Source: Paraburkholderia caffeinitolerans
GTDB lineage: Bacteria > Pseudomonadota > Gammaproteobacteria > Burkholderiales > Burkholderiaceae
DNA length: 64,000 bases
Reading direction: 5' to 3'
Assembly (NCBI RefSeq): GCF_902859945.1
Contig: NZ_CADIKL010000003.1
Span: 62,001 to 126,000, forward strand
Positions within the stretch are counted from its first letter, which is position 1. Every line of letters begins with the position of its first letter. Positions 52,291 to 59,867 of this stretch are shown one piece after another. A program made the position numbers and the translations under genes. The notes beneath the pieces are model-generated. The model did not search any database and was not told where the DNA came from. It worked only from the letters and a program-made list of their open reading frames with translations.

Positions 52291-52776
52291 TTACTGCTGA
52301 CGTACCCAGGTCTGCGAGCGGCCCAGCAGCGAAATGCCCAGATAACCGCGCACCACCAACTTCTGGCCGCCGTCTTCGGTGTGGATCTTGCAGCGGTACA
52401 CCTTGCCGTTCTCGGGGTCGAGAATGTGTCCGCCGTCCCATTCGCTGCCGGCCTGCTTCATGCCGTCGATGATCGTCATGCCCAGAATCAGCTGGTCCTT
52501 GCGTGAGTCGGTGCATGCCGTGCAGCGGCGGTCCGGTTGGTCGTTCGCGCGCAGTCCCTTGATGATCTTGCCGGTTAGGCCGCCGCTACCGTCTTCGCTG
52601 ATCTGCACAAGTGCCTTGGGCTGCCCGCTGTGATCGTCGATCGTTTGCCAGACGCCGACGGGCGAATTCGATTGTGCATGAGCGGCGATCACGCCGCCAA
52701 GCAGCGCGCCGGCCAGCACGATTCGACGCGCCGCGCGAGCGGCGAACGCATTGCCGCGGGTGTTGAACTGAAACAT
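52291..52776 (-). CDS. Exported DUF2147 protein
   Basis: A 161-residue protein with a signal peptide (residues 1-35, cleavage near AHA-QS) and a DUF2147 domain: SPVGVWQTIDDHSGQPKALV, and the conserved C-T-A-C pair in RRCTACTD. DUF2147 proteins form a small beta barrel in the periplasm or are secreted; the function is unknown, although the fold is lipocalin-like. GGAGG is placed correctly before the start. Confidence 0.87.
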   Translation of the reverse strand: MFQFNTRGNAFAARAARRIVLAGALLGGVIAAHAQSNSPVGVWQTIDDHSGQPKALVQISEDGSGGLTGKIIKGLRANDQPDRRCTACTDSRKDQLILGMTIIDGMKQAGSEWDGGHILDPENGKVYRCKIHTEDGGQKLVVRGYLGISLLGRSQTWVRQQ

Positions 52777-52918
52777 GTGTCTTCCTCCACTGATGATTAT
52801 CGGTATGTGTGCGTAAAACCGCCTCGATCCGGGTTGCGTGGCGGGGCGTTATGGCAAACGCGCGCGGCGGTCAGCGCAGGATACGCGAAAGCGCTTCGCG
52901 CGTTTGCGAGGAGAAACT

Positions 52919-53101
52919 CTAGTCGGCGGGCACGGGCGCCTTCTCTGGTGCGTTAATTTGCGCCAGAAAATTGAGCGGGTTGCCACCCTGCAAACTCCCC
53001 ACCGATACCGGACGATTCTGCTGAGCGACCGCGATCCATGTGAAGCGTGCGCTCTCGATTACCCTCGCCGTGGCGAGCACGGCCCATTGTGTGCCTTTCA
53101 T
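52919..53101 (-). CDS. Small protein of unknown function
   Basis: A 60-residue soluble protein (MKGTQWAVLATARVIESARF). The start at 53101 has GAGAGG upstream, better than the Met ten residues earlier. No signal peptide or membrane segment. I recognise no family. It stands alone between the DUF2147 gene and the decayed regulator. Confidence 0.5.
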   Translation of the reverse strand: MKGTQWAVLATARVIESARFTWIAVAQQNRPVSVGSLQGGNPLNFLAQINAPEKAPVPAD

Positions 53102-53392
53102 TGAACGACCTCTCGACTTGTCGGGCGGCACACGCTGGTTGCTTCGGTTCTCCGGCGTGGTCGTCTCTATGTGCCGCTTTGGTGGCAGTCTTTATGTGCG
53201 CCTCCCCGATTGCCTGCGTTTAGTTCCTGCGTACTCGCTACTAGCTGATGCCGTGCTGCCAGGCTTTGCGTGACGCGGCATTCCTCTCCAAACGCCGCTT
53301 CATGCATCGCATGTCTTGCATGACAATGGTTGTGCGCACAACAAAAACTTGTGCAGCGTGCCGCGCAGCAATCCGCCGATGTGCCTGTCACG
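53102..53392. other. Region upstream of the decayed activator, no gene seen
   Basis: Where the 5' two-thirds of the sigma-54 activator gene would be expected, the sequence shows no recognisable AAA+ coding in any frame. A 12-base palindrome TTGTGCGCACAA is at 53330-53341. The deletion of the activator's upstream part probably ended near 53390. Confidence 0.45.
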
Positions 53393-53896
53393 CATCGGCT
53401 TGCCGTGATCGAGCTGATCGTGCCGTCGATCGAGGAGCGCGGTCCGGTGGACAAGATCGCGCTCTTCAAGGCGTTCGTGGCGTCGGTGGTGGGCGGCGAG
53501 TGGCTCGGGGCGCTGCCGGAGCTGCCTGACTGACTGGCCAACTCAGTGGCGGCGATGCGCTTTCCGGGCAACGTGCGCGAGCTGCGCAACCTGGCCGAAC
53601 GGGTCGGCGTGACCGTGCGGCAGATGGGCAGCTGGGACGCATCGCGCCTGCGGCGGCTCCTTGCGGGGTCGGGCGGTGTGCAGCCAGCGCCGGTGGAGCC
53701 GGCGCAGGCGCCCATCGTCGATCGCAGCAAGGGGGACATGGCCGAGCGCAGCCGGTTGCGGACCACGCTCGATGCGAACGGCTGGCGTCGCAAGGACACG
53801 GGCCAATATCTGGGAATCAGCCGCAAAGTGTTGTGGGAAGAGATCCTCAAATACCAAATTTTCGACGAGGAGCCCGTAACCGGCGAAAGTGAGTAA
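53393..53896 (+). pseudogene. Remnant of an NtrC-family sigma-54 activator
   Basis: In one frame the sequence reads [17 protein letters not shown] (the conserved end of the AAA+ domain, cf. RL-x-V-x-x-x-VP-L-x-ER), then DKIALFKAF, a TGA at 53531-53533 (in the place where a Trp codon is expected, before LANSVAA), then [17 protein letters not shown] and a C-terminal Fis-type HTH ([21 protein letters not shown]). The first two-thirds with the Walker A/B and GAFTGA motifs is gone. The last 117 codons from 53546 form an open frame and could still make a small HTH protein. It abuts the DUF2968 gene. Confidence 0.72.
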
Positions 53897-53907
53897 TAAT
53901 TGTGCGT

Positions 53908-53940
53908 TTTTGTAAAATCATACAAAAGAACTGTACAAAA
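53908..53940 (+). promoter_or_regulatory. Repeated TACAAAA elements upstream of the DUF2968 gene
   Basis: An inverted repeat TTTTGTA/TACAAAA (53908-53927, six-base loop) is followed by a further direct copy TACAAAA (53934-53940), within the 54-base gap between the decayed activator and the DUF2968 start. Possible regulator binding or promoter elements; the sigma-54 consensus is not present in this gap. Confidence 0.4.
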
Positions 53941-53950
53941 CAGGGGCTTC

Positions 53951-54706
53951 ATGAACGACAAGTGGAGAGTTCGACAGCTTGCGCTTGCCGCGCTGATGCT
54001 GCTTGGGGGACTGGAAGCCGGCTGCGCGCAAATGCAACCGCAGGCTGCGCAACCGGCCGGGCAGTCGACGGTCAACGTGGCCGCGAACATGGCTGCCCAG
54101 GATCCGGCAACCACGGCGGTGCAGCCGCAGGTGGCGCCGGGCGCGCAGCCGTTGCCCGGTGCGCCTGTCGCGCTGACGCAGGAAGAGGCGCAGCAAAACG
54201 CCGCAGGCAATGTGGCCGAGCTGCAGCAGATGATCCGCGGTTCCGATCTCAATGAATTGCGCACGACCTACAACGGCACTTACGGGACGAGTCTCCTGTT
54301 CTACGGCAAGGAGATGACCTATTACGTGACGCTGTTCCAGAACAAGACGTTCTGGCGCGTGATCAAGACCAGCGACGAGACGCGCGCCGAGGCGATCTAC
54401 CGCGATTTCGTGCAGAAGACGTTGCAGTTGTCGGACGTCGAGATCCGCCGCACGCGCCTCGAGGCGCAAAAGGTGTACACGGCCCGCATGCTCGCGTTGA
54501 CGCAAGATCACGCCAATCGCCTGCAGGCCGATCTCGCGATCGCGCGTCAACAGCAGTCCATTGTTGCGGATCAGCAGAAGCAGGCGCGCATCCAGGCCAA
54601 TGCGCTTCAGGTCGAGAAGGCGGCTGCGCAGGATCAACTGCGTGCGGCCCAGCGCCAGGTGCAGGAACTGCAACGCGAGGTCGAGGGCGGCTTGCCGGTC
54701 CGGTAA
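53951..54706 (+). CDS. DUF2968 lipoprotein with coiled coil
   Basis: A 251-residue protein with a lipobox LEAG-C (lipidated at C25), a Gln/Pro/Ala-rich linker, a central domain (about 95-160, with NELRTTYNGTYGTSLLFYGKE) and a long C-terminal coiled coil (about 175-245, many QxxxxA heptads). The family is DUF2968, of unknown function and frequent in Burkholderia. Start at 53951 is chosen because the signal peptide begins there. It directly follows the decayed sigma-54 activator, which may have been its regulator. Confidence 0.82.
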   Translation: MNDKWRVRQLALAALMLLGGLEAGCAQMQPQAAQPAGQSTVNVAANMAAQDPATTAVQPQVAPGAQPLPGAPVALTQEEAQQNAAGNVAELQQMIRGSDLNELRTTYNGTYGTSLLFYGKEMTYYVTLFQNKTFWRVIKTSDETRAEAIYRDFVQKTLQLSDVEIRRTRLEAQKVYTARMLALTQDHANRLQADLAIARQQQSIVADQQKQARIQANALQVEKAAAQDQLRAAQRQVQELQREVEGGLPVR

Positions 54707-54877
54707 TCGGTTGCAGGCACGAGGGATGGGAGACGAAGGCGGGCGTCCATGACGCGCCGCCTTCGTTGTTTCTGGGGGCGATGTTTCGCGAAAACCTGAC
54801 GAATTCCTGGTGGGCGATGGCGGACCGTGCAACGGAGCCATAACCCATACGGATCGCCTGGGGCGCCGATGCGCGCC

Positions 54878-55057
54878 TCAATGCTTGCCGTGACGATGAT
54901 GCTTGGTACGGCCTTTGCCGGTGTCGTCGGCGGGCTTCGGTCTGGAGGGGGGAGGATCGACCGCGATGGGATCGCTCGCCGGGAAAGTCTCCTCGAGCGC
55001 TTCGTCGAGCGCGTCTTCTTGCGAGGGCTGAGGAGACTTCGGTTTGGATGCACTCAT
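54878..55057 (-). CDS. Small acidic-basic protein (DALDEALEETFPASDP family)
   Basis: A 59-residue protein with the widespread short motif DALDEALEETFPASDPIAV in its middle, flanked by Pro/Ser/Lys-rich ends and a His/Lys tail. Proteins of this small family occur in many proteobacteria and have no established role. AGGAG precedes the start at 55057. The motif is the reason to believe the gene is real despite its size. Confidence 0.78.
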   Translation of the reverse strand: MSASKPKSPQPSQEDALDEALEETFPASDPIAVDPPPSRPKPADDTGKGRTKHHRHGKH

Positions 55058-55196
55058 GGCGTTCTCCTGGCGAAGAGAGTCACCTTCAGAATAACGCAAA
55101 GACGAAGATCACAAGTACATGGCCAGATCCCGCGCGCTTGCGCTTCGTGAGATCGGCCGTTGCTGAAAAAGCGCGCGCGGCACGCACGCGCATGGC

Positions 55197-55694
55197 TCAG
55201 CTGTTGTTCGAGCCTTCGCCGCCGTTGCCACCGTTGTTCACGGTGCCGTAGAGCCGGCGGCGGCGCGTGACGACCACTGGGCCGTCCTGGGCGGGGCGCT
55301 CGGACGAACCCGGCGAAGTGGATGAGCCCGGCGCCGACCAGGATTCGCGCGGTTCGCGATCCCTCGGTTCGCGCGATTCGCGTGGCTCGCGCGAACCATG
55401 ACCGCCGTGGCCACCGTAGTTGCCATGCGGGCCACGGCTCGTGTGCTCGCCGTGCGAGGGGCGCGGCGTGCGCGGACCCGGGCGCGTGCCCGTGTCGAGC
55501 TGGATGGTGGAGATGGCGCGTTTGTAGATGCCTTGCAGGCCGACAGGCGTGCGCAGCATCACCAGGTACTGATCGAACGACTCGATGCATCCGGTCAGAC
55601 GAATGCCGTTGACCAGATAGATTTCGACGCGCTTGCGCTCTTTGCGCGCGGCGTTCATGAAGTCGTTTTGCGGGTGCGATTCTGCGGAAGGCAT
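55197..55694 (-). CDS. hfq2: Hfq2-like RNA chaperone with long C-terminal tail
   Basis: A 165-residue Sm-fold protein. Residues 15-70 are the Hfq core: [20 protein letters not shown] (Sm1) and [12 protein letters not shown] (Sm2), where the usual Y-K-H of the Sm2 motif is YKR. The C-terminal 95 residues are Gly/Arg/Glu/Pro-rich with repeated REPRES-type units and end in a basic-Asn-rich segment. Burkholderia cenocepacia has a second, long Hfq of this kind (Hfq2), and I assign by that architecture. Start is uncertain: Met 55694 (conserved-looking [12 protein letters not shown]) or 55733; neither has a strong ribosome site. A canonical short hfq is expected elsewhere. Confidence 0.82.
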   Translation of the reverse strand: MPSAESHPQNDFMNAARKERKRVEIYLVNGIRLTGCIESFDQYLVMLRTPVGLQGIYKRAISTIQLDTGTRPGPRTPRPSHGEHTSRGPHGNYGGHGGHGSREPRESREPRDREPRESWSAPGSSTSPGSSERPAQDGPVVVTRRRRLYGTVNNGGNGGEGSNNS

Positions 55695-55733
55695 GGACGA
55701 ATTTTGACTAGGCGGCGCAATGCCGCAATTCAT

Positions 55734-56190
55734 TTGGAAACGTTTGCTCGCCGGAATTCTACCTTGCGCCGGCCAAGCGCGCGTGCGTTGACATACTTTA
55801 TTGCAGAACTATACCGGCTCGCGGCCGCAATGGCGGAATTGCAGGGCTGACACGCTGTATGTCCGCAAAGATCCACAAAAGCGGGTCTCGAACTATCAGA
55901 CGCGGCCGCGGCGCATACGTTCATAGCGTAGTGCAAAGCGCGGGCGAATGTGTCACGGATTTCGCTGCCTTTGCGCACGAGCGCATCTGACCTTTCCAGC
56001 ACCTTACTGAATGGCGATTTTCCGGACTCCCGCGTGTGCGTTCCGTGCGGCGACGCACGCGCGCGGCAAGTGCGCCATCATGAGCCGGGAATAAGACGCT
56101 GGCGTGCTACGTTTATCAGTTGTCGACGCCGACGGTTCGAGATGAGCGCAATGAGCCGCGCACGACGTTCACCCTGCGCAGGAGATGACC
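55734..56190. other. Intergenic region between hfq2-like gene and the sigma cluster
   Basis: This stretch is the divergent promoter region for the Hfq2-like gene and the lipoprotein/sigma cluster. It contains an AT-poor body, a candidate ECF-like promoter at 56088-56113 and no gene I can support; a minus-strand frame ending at 55730 overlaps the hfq2 start and lacks a normal composition. Confidence 0.5.
56088..56113 (+). promoter_or_regulatory. ECF-like promoter upstream of the small lipoprotein gene
   Basis: GGAAT at 56088-56092 and CGTT at 56110-56113 with a 17-base spacer, close to the GGAAC-N16/17-CGTT pattern used by many ECF sigma factors. It is about 80 bases before the 49-residue lipoprotein gene, which heads the sigma cluster, so positive autoregulation is predicted. 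Confidence 0.5.
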
Positions 56191-56340
56191 ATGAAGCGGT
56201 TTCGCATTGTTTTTGCCTGTCTTCTCTGTCTGACGATGGCTGCGGTCTCGGGTTCGGTTACCGCGTGCGGCGACATGAATTCAGGCGGCGGCAGCTCGAC
56301 GAGCAGTTCGGGCGGTTCATCGGGCGGCGGCGGTTACTGA
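56191..56340 (+). CDS. 49-residue Gly/Ser-rich lipoprotein
   Basis: A tiny gene below usual length filters. AGGAG lies at 56180-56184. The product has a basic start (MKRFR), a hydrophobic core and a lipobox VTA-C with lipidation at C26, leaving a mature chain of 24 residues that is mostly Gly and Ser. It lies 35 bases upstream of the sigma factor gene. Good ribosome site and signal pattern make it likely real. Function is unknown; proximity suggests it is part of the regulon or a signalling component. Confidence 0.65.
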   Translation: MKRFRIVFACLLCLTMAAVSGSVTACGDMNSGGGSSTSSSGGSSGGGGY

Positions 56341-56375
56341 TTTACCGTTAGCCACGCCACCGGGTCCCGCGCGCC

Positions 56376-56927
56376 ATGCTGCGTCGCCCGTCTGCGGAGT
56401 TCGAAGCGCAAGTGGTCGCGCAGCTCGCGCCCATGCGTCGTTATGCCCGTGCGCTCACCGGCGACGCCGCGTGGGCCGACGATCTCGTGCAGGACGCCGC
56501 GGAGCGGGCGCTTTCGCGCGCCGCGTCGTTTCGGCCGGACAGCAACCTGCGCGCCTGGCTGCTGACGATCCTGCGCCACATTTACATTGACCAGTTGCGA
56601 GGGCGGCGCGAGATTGCGGTAGACGATGAAAGTGCGCCCTGGCGCACGCTGGAAGCGCCGCACGGCGAAGTCGACGGCCTCGTGCTGCGCGATCTGCAGC
56701 GCGCGCTCTATCAGCTTCCCGCCGCGCAGCGCGAGGTGCTGCTGCTGGTGTGCGTGGAGGAGTTGAGCTACCAGGAGGCGTCGACGGTGCTCGGCGTACC
56801 GGCGGGCACCGTGATGTCGCGGCTTTCGCGTGCGCGCGAGCATTTGCGCGCATTGCTCGACAGGGGACCGGTGCAGGATCCGGCGCGGCATGTCGTGCCG
56901 CTTAGGGTGGTGGGGACCACACGATGA
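56376..56927 (+). CDS. ECF-type RNA polymerase sigma factor
   Basis: A 183-residue sigma-70 family factor of the extracytoplasmic-function class, with only region 2 (DLVQDAAERALSRAASFRPD through LRAWLLTILRHIYIDQLRGRR, -10 recognition) and region 4 (LPAAQREVLLLVCVEELSYQEA and GVPAGTVMSRLSRARE, -35 recognition). Its stop overlaps the anti-sigma ATG by four bases. The subgroup cannot be assigned without alignment. A candidate ECF-type promoter precedes the lipoprotein gene upstream. Confidence 0.9.
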   Translation: MLRRPSAEFEAQVVAQLAPMRRYARALTGDAAWADDLVQDAAERALSRAASFRPDSNLRAWLLTILRHIYIDQLRGRREIAVDDESAPWRTLEAPHGEVDGLVLRDLQRALYQLPAAQREVLLLVCVEELSYQEASTVLGVPAGTVMSRLSRAREHLRALLDRGPVQDPARHVVPLRVVGTTR

Positions 56928-57868
56928 ACGACGACGAACTCGAACGCGAGCGCGCGAACTCAGCACCAGCGGCTTCGCCCGATGGCGGTGCGCTGCATGG
57001 CTCGATGCCGCCTCCGGTCCATCCGCTTGATTCGGACTCCGACATGGATCTTGCCGCGCTGGGCGCCTGGCTCGACGACGAACTGCCCGCCGACGCGCGC
57101 GTGACCGTGCAGGCGCGGCTGGCGACCGACGAGCATGCCGCGCAGCGCGTGGCGGCCTGGCGCGCACAGAAGGCCGCGTTGCAAACGCTGTGCGGTGCCG
57201 GCGACGAAGCCGCCGCGCCGGCATACCTGGTGCTGAGGCGGCGCGATCCGTGGTGGCGGCGCGCGGGCCTCGCGGCGGCTTGGGCTGTCGCGGGTGCGGG
57301 CTTCGCGGTGGCGGCGGGCGCACTGATGCCGCAGTGGTTCCCCAATGGCTCGTGGGGCGAGGGAGAGACGGCGGGCGTGACGAGCGTGGCGGACTTGGGG
57401 CAGGCCCCTGCATCATTGGCGCGCGACGCGGAAGGCTTCGCGCGACGCGCCGACATTGCCTATGCCGTGTACTCGCCGGAAGTGCGTCATCCGGTGGAGG
57501 TGGGCGCGGCGGACGAGGCCCACCTCGTCGCGTGGCTTTCGAAGCGGCTAGGCAAGCCGCTCGCCATTCCGCCGCTCGGCGAATACGGTTATGCGCTCGT
57601 CGGCGGCCGTCTCTTGCCGGGCGCGGCCGGGCCGGCGGCGCAGTTCATGTATCAGAACCACGCCGGGGCGCGGCTCACGCTCTACGTGAGCGCATCGGGC
57701 CGCGATCGCGATGCCGTGCATCTACTGAGCGACGGCAGCCGCCGCACCTTCTACTGGAGCACCGGCGGCATGGGCTATGCACTGTCCGGTCCGGCCACCG
57801 AGGCTCGCTTGCGCACGATCGCCTATGAGGTGTGCGGCGCGCTCGGCGGCACGCCGGCGCAATGGTGA
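56924..57868 (+). CDS. Anti-sigma factor, membrane-anchored
   Basis: A 314-residue protein. The N-terminal cytoplasmic anti-sigma domain (about residues 35-95, MDLAALGAWLDDELPADARV) resembles the RskA/anti-sigma family start; no His-x3-Cys-x2-Cys zinc motif is seen, so it is not a typical zinc-binding anti-sigma. One membrane helix lies at about 107-127. The periplasmic part (about 130-314) ends with RRTFYWSTGGMGYALSG and a soluble domain of unknown fold. The four-base overlap with the sigma gene implies coupled expression. Release mechanism is unknown. Confidence 0.83.
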   Translation: MNDDELERERANSAPAASPDGGALHGSMPPPVHPLDSDSDMDLAALGAWLDDELPADARVTVQARLATDEHAAQRVAAWRAQKAALQTLCGAGDEAAAPAYLVLRRRDPWWRRAGLAAAWAVAGAGFAVAAGALMPQWFPNGSWGEGETAGVTSVADLGQAPASLARDAEGFARRADIAYAVYSPEVRHPVEVGAADEAHLVAWLSKRLGKPLAIPPLGEYGYALVGGRLLPGAAGPAAQFMYQNHAGARLTLYVSASGRDRDAVHLLSDGSRRTFYWSTGGMGYALSGPATEARLRTIAYEVCGALGGTPAQW

Positions 57869-57878
57869 CAGGCGCGCG

Positions 57879-59480
57879 ATGGCGTCGCACAGATCCGAGT
57901 CGGCTCGCGTGTTGCCGCCCGGCATGAGCGCGGCGCGCTTTGCGCGCTCGCTCGCTGCGTTCGAAGCCATCGTGGGCGCGCCCAACGTTTGCCGCGGGGG
58001 CGCGGCACTCGCGCCGTATTTCGATCCGTTCGCGCCCATTGAGGATGCGTCGTCGTTTGCGCCCTCGGCGGCGCTCCTGCCGGCCGACGTCGACGAGATT
58101 CGCGCGATCCTGCGCGTCGCCAACGCGGCGCGCGTGCCACTCTGGACCGTCTCCACGGGCCGCAACTTCGCATACGGCGGCGCGGCCCCGCGCCTCGCGG
58201 GATCGGTCGTGCTGGACTTGCAGCGCCTGAACCGCGTGCTCGACGTAGACGAGCGGCTCGCGTGGGCGCTCGTCGAGCCCGGCGTGAGCTACTTCGACCT
58301 CCATGCGCATCTGCGCGAACACGGCTTGAAGCTATGGGTCGATCCGCCGGCGGCGGGATGGGGCAGCGTGATCGGCAATACGCTCGAGCGCGGCTTCGGC
58401 TACACCGCATATGGCGATCATGCAGCGGCGCAGTGCGGCATGGAAATCGTGCTCGCCAACGGCGACATCGTGCGCACCGGCATGGGCGCGATCGGGACGG
58501 GCACGGCCTGGCAGCTCTACAAGCCGGGCTACGGGCCATCGTTCGACGCGCTCTTCACGCAATCGAATTACGGCATCGTCACGAAGATGGGGCTCTGGCT
58601 GATGCCGGCGCCGCCCGCTTATGTGATCGGCGAAATCCAGTTTGCGCGCGAGGACGATCTGGGCGCCATCGTCGATACGCTGCGCGCGTTGCAACTGGGC
58701 GGCACGATTGCGCAGCATGCGGTGATCGAAGGCGCGATCCGCCGCGCCGCCAGCATTGCGCCGCGCTCGCGCTGGTACGCGGGCGACGGGCCGATGCCCG
58801 AAGCGGCCGTTGCAGCCATGCAGCGCGACCTCGATATCGGCCGCTGGAATCTGCATTACGCACTCTACGGCGAGCCCGATGTGATCGAGTTGCAGCGCCG
58901 CCAGGTCGAGCGCGCGTTCGCAGTGGTGCCGCACGCGCGTGCGTTCGCGAAACGCTATGCGGGCAGCGAGGAGCCGCAGGGCGGCGGTGAGCGCAACATG
59001 GCCGGTATTCCATCGATGAGCGCGTTTCGCATGCTCGACTGGCCGGGCGGAGAAGGCGCGCACGTGGACTTCTCGCCGCTGTGTCCCGCCGATGGCCGCG
59101 ACGCGCTGCGCCAGTACGCGCTCGTCAAAGCGCGCGCGGCGGAATACGGCTTCGATTACTACGGCGGCTTCACGGCAGCGGGGCGCTGTTTGCATCATGT
59201 GTTCGCGGCGATCTTCGCGCGCGAGCGGCGCGAGGATGCCGCGCGTGCAGGCGACCTGCTGCGCGCGCTGATGAGCGATGCACGCGCGGCAGGCTATGGC
59301 GTGTACCGCTCGCATCTGCTCTACATGGATTACGCGGCGGCGCAGTACGACTTCAACGATGGCGCGCTGCTGCGGCTCGCGCAGACGGTGAAGGATGCGC
59401 TCGATCCGCAGGGCGTGCTGGCGCCAGGCAAGCAGGGAGTGTGGCCGGCCGCGTGGCGCGCGATGCGCGGCTATACGTGA
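57879..59480 (+). CDS. FAD-binding oxidoreductase of the vanillyl-alcohol oxidase / 4-cresol dehydrogenase family
   Basis: A 533-residue flavoenzyme. The PCMH-type FAD-binding loop is at about 91-101 (STGRNFAYGG), and the VAO/PchF motif RGFGYTAYGDH is at 171-181. The C-terminal substrate domain is about 240-530. No obvious signal peptide; the protein may be cytoplasmic or exported with a partner. Its natural substrate should be a para-hydroxylated aromatic, by family analogy only. It starts 10 bases after the anti-sigma gene. No cytochrome c partner gene of the PchC type is present; the next gene codes for a Tat-signal protein without a CXXCH motif. Confidence 0.82.
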   Translation: MASHRSESARVLPPGMSAARFARSLAAFEAIVGAPNVCRGGAALAPYFDPFAPIEDASSFAPSAALLPADVDEIRAILRVANAARVPLWTVSTGRNFAYGGAAPRLAGSVVLDLQRLNRVLDVDERLAWALVEPGVSYFDLHAHLREHGLKLWVDPPAAGWGSVIGNTLERGFGYTAYGDHAAAQCGMEIVLANGDIVRTGMGAIGTGTAWQLYKPGYGPSFDALFTQSNYGIVTKMGLWLMPAPPAYVIGEIQFAREDDLGAIVDTLRALQLGGTIAQHAVIEGAIRRAASIAPRSRWYAGDGPMPEAAVAAMQRDLDIGRWNLHYALYGEPDVIELQRRQVERAFAVVPHARAFAKRYAGSEEPQGGGERNMAGIPSMSAFRMLDWPGGEGAHVDFSPLCPADGRDALRQYALVKARAAEYGFDYYGGFTAAGRCLHHVFAAIFARERREDAARAGDLLRALMSDARAAGYGVYRSHLLYMDYAAAQYDFNDGALLRLAQTVKDALDPQGVLAPGKQGVWPAAWRAMRGYT

Positions 59481-59516
59481 GGCGTTCATCCGCATCACAG
59501 AACTGGGGGCGACGCG

Positions 59517-59867
59517 ATGAACCGGCGGACCTTTCTTCATGCAGCGAGTGGCGCGTTTGCGGCGGCCTGCACGGTGACGCTTGCGTGGCGGCCTGGCGCG
59601 CCGCCGGTGCGCGTGGCGATCTACGACCCGGCGCTGGAACAGGGCAGGGCGCTCGCGGGCAAAGCGGCGCGAATGCGCGTGCCGGCGTTCGCACTCGGCG
59701 CGCAATGCGCGGACGACATCGGCACGCTGTGGCACGCGCAGCTTGCGCGCCGCCTCGAAACCCGCGCTGTAGCGCCCGCCGTCGCCCTCTGTGCGCTGCG
59801 TGGCTCCGACCGCTTCGTGCTGGAGCGTCTCGCGGCCCCGCGCGGCTGCATCGTGCTACGGGCTTAA
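59517..59867 (+). CDS. Small Tat-exported protein of unknown function
   Basis: A 116-residue protein with a twin-arginine signal (NRRTFLHAASGAF, then hydrophobic core) and a short mature domain with VAIYDPALEQGRAL and a C-terminal segment GSDRFVLERLA. It has no heme motif (CXXCH) and no obvious cofactor site. Tat export suggests it folds before crossing the membrane, perhaps together with the flavoprotein encoded 36 bases upstream. It ends convergent with the acyl-CoA synthetase gene, the stop codons overlapping by bases 59864-59867. Confidence 0.7.
   Translation: MNRRTFLHAASGAFAAACTVTLAWRPGAPPVRVAIYDPALEQGRALAGKAARMRVPAFALGAQCADDIGTLWHAQLARRLETRAVAPAVALCALRGSDRFVLERLAAPRGCIVLRA

Noticed and set aside
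53330..53341. TTGTGCGCACAA palindrome as a regulator site
   Set aside because: A perfect 12-base palindrome of GC-rich core in the decayed activator region, but with no promoter or neighbouring copy; may be chance.
55730..56002. Minus-strand frame of 90 codons upstream of the hfq2-like gene
   Set aside because: It ends inside the hfq2 start region, has no ribosome site, and its composition is unlike the neighbouring genes.
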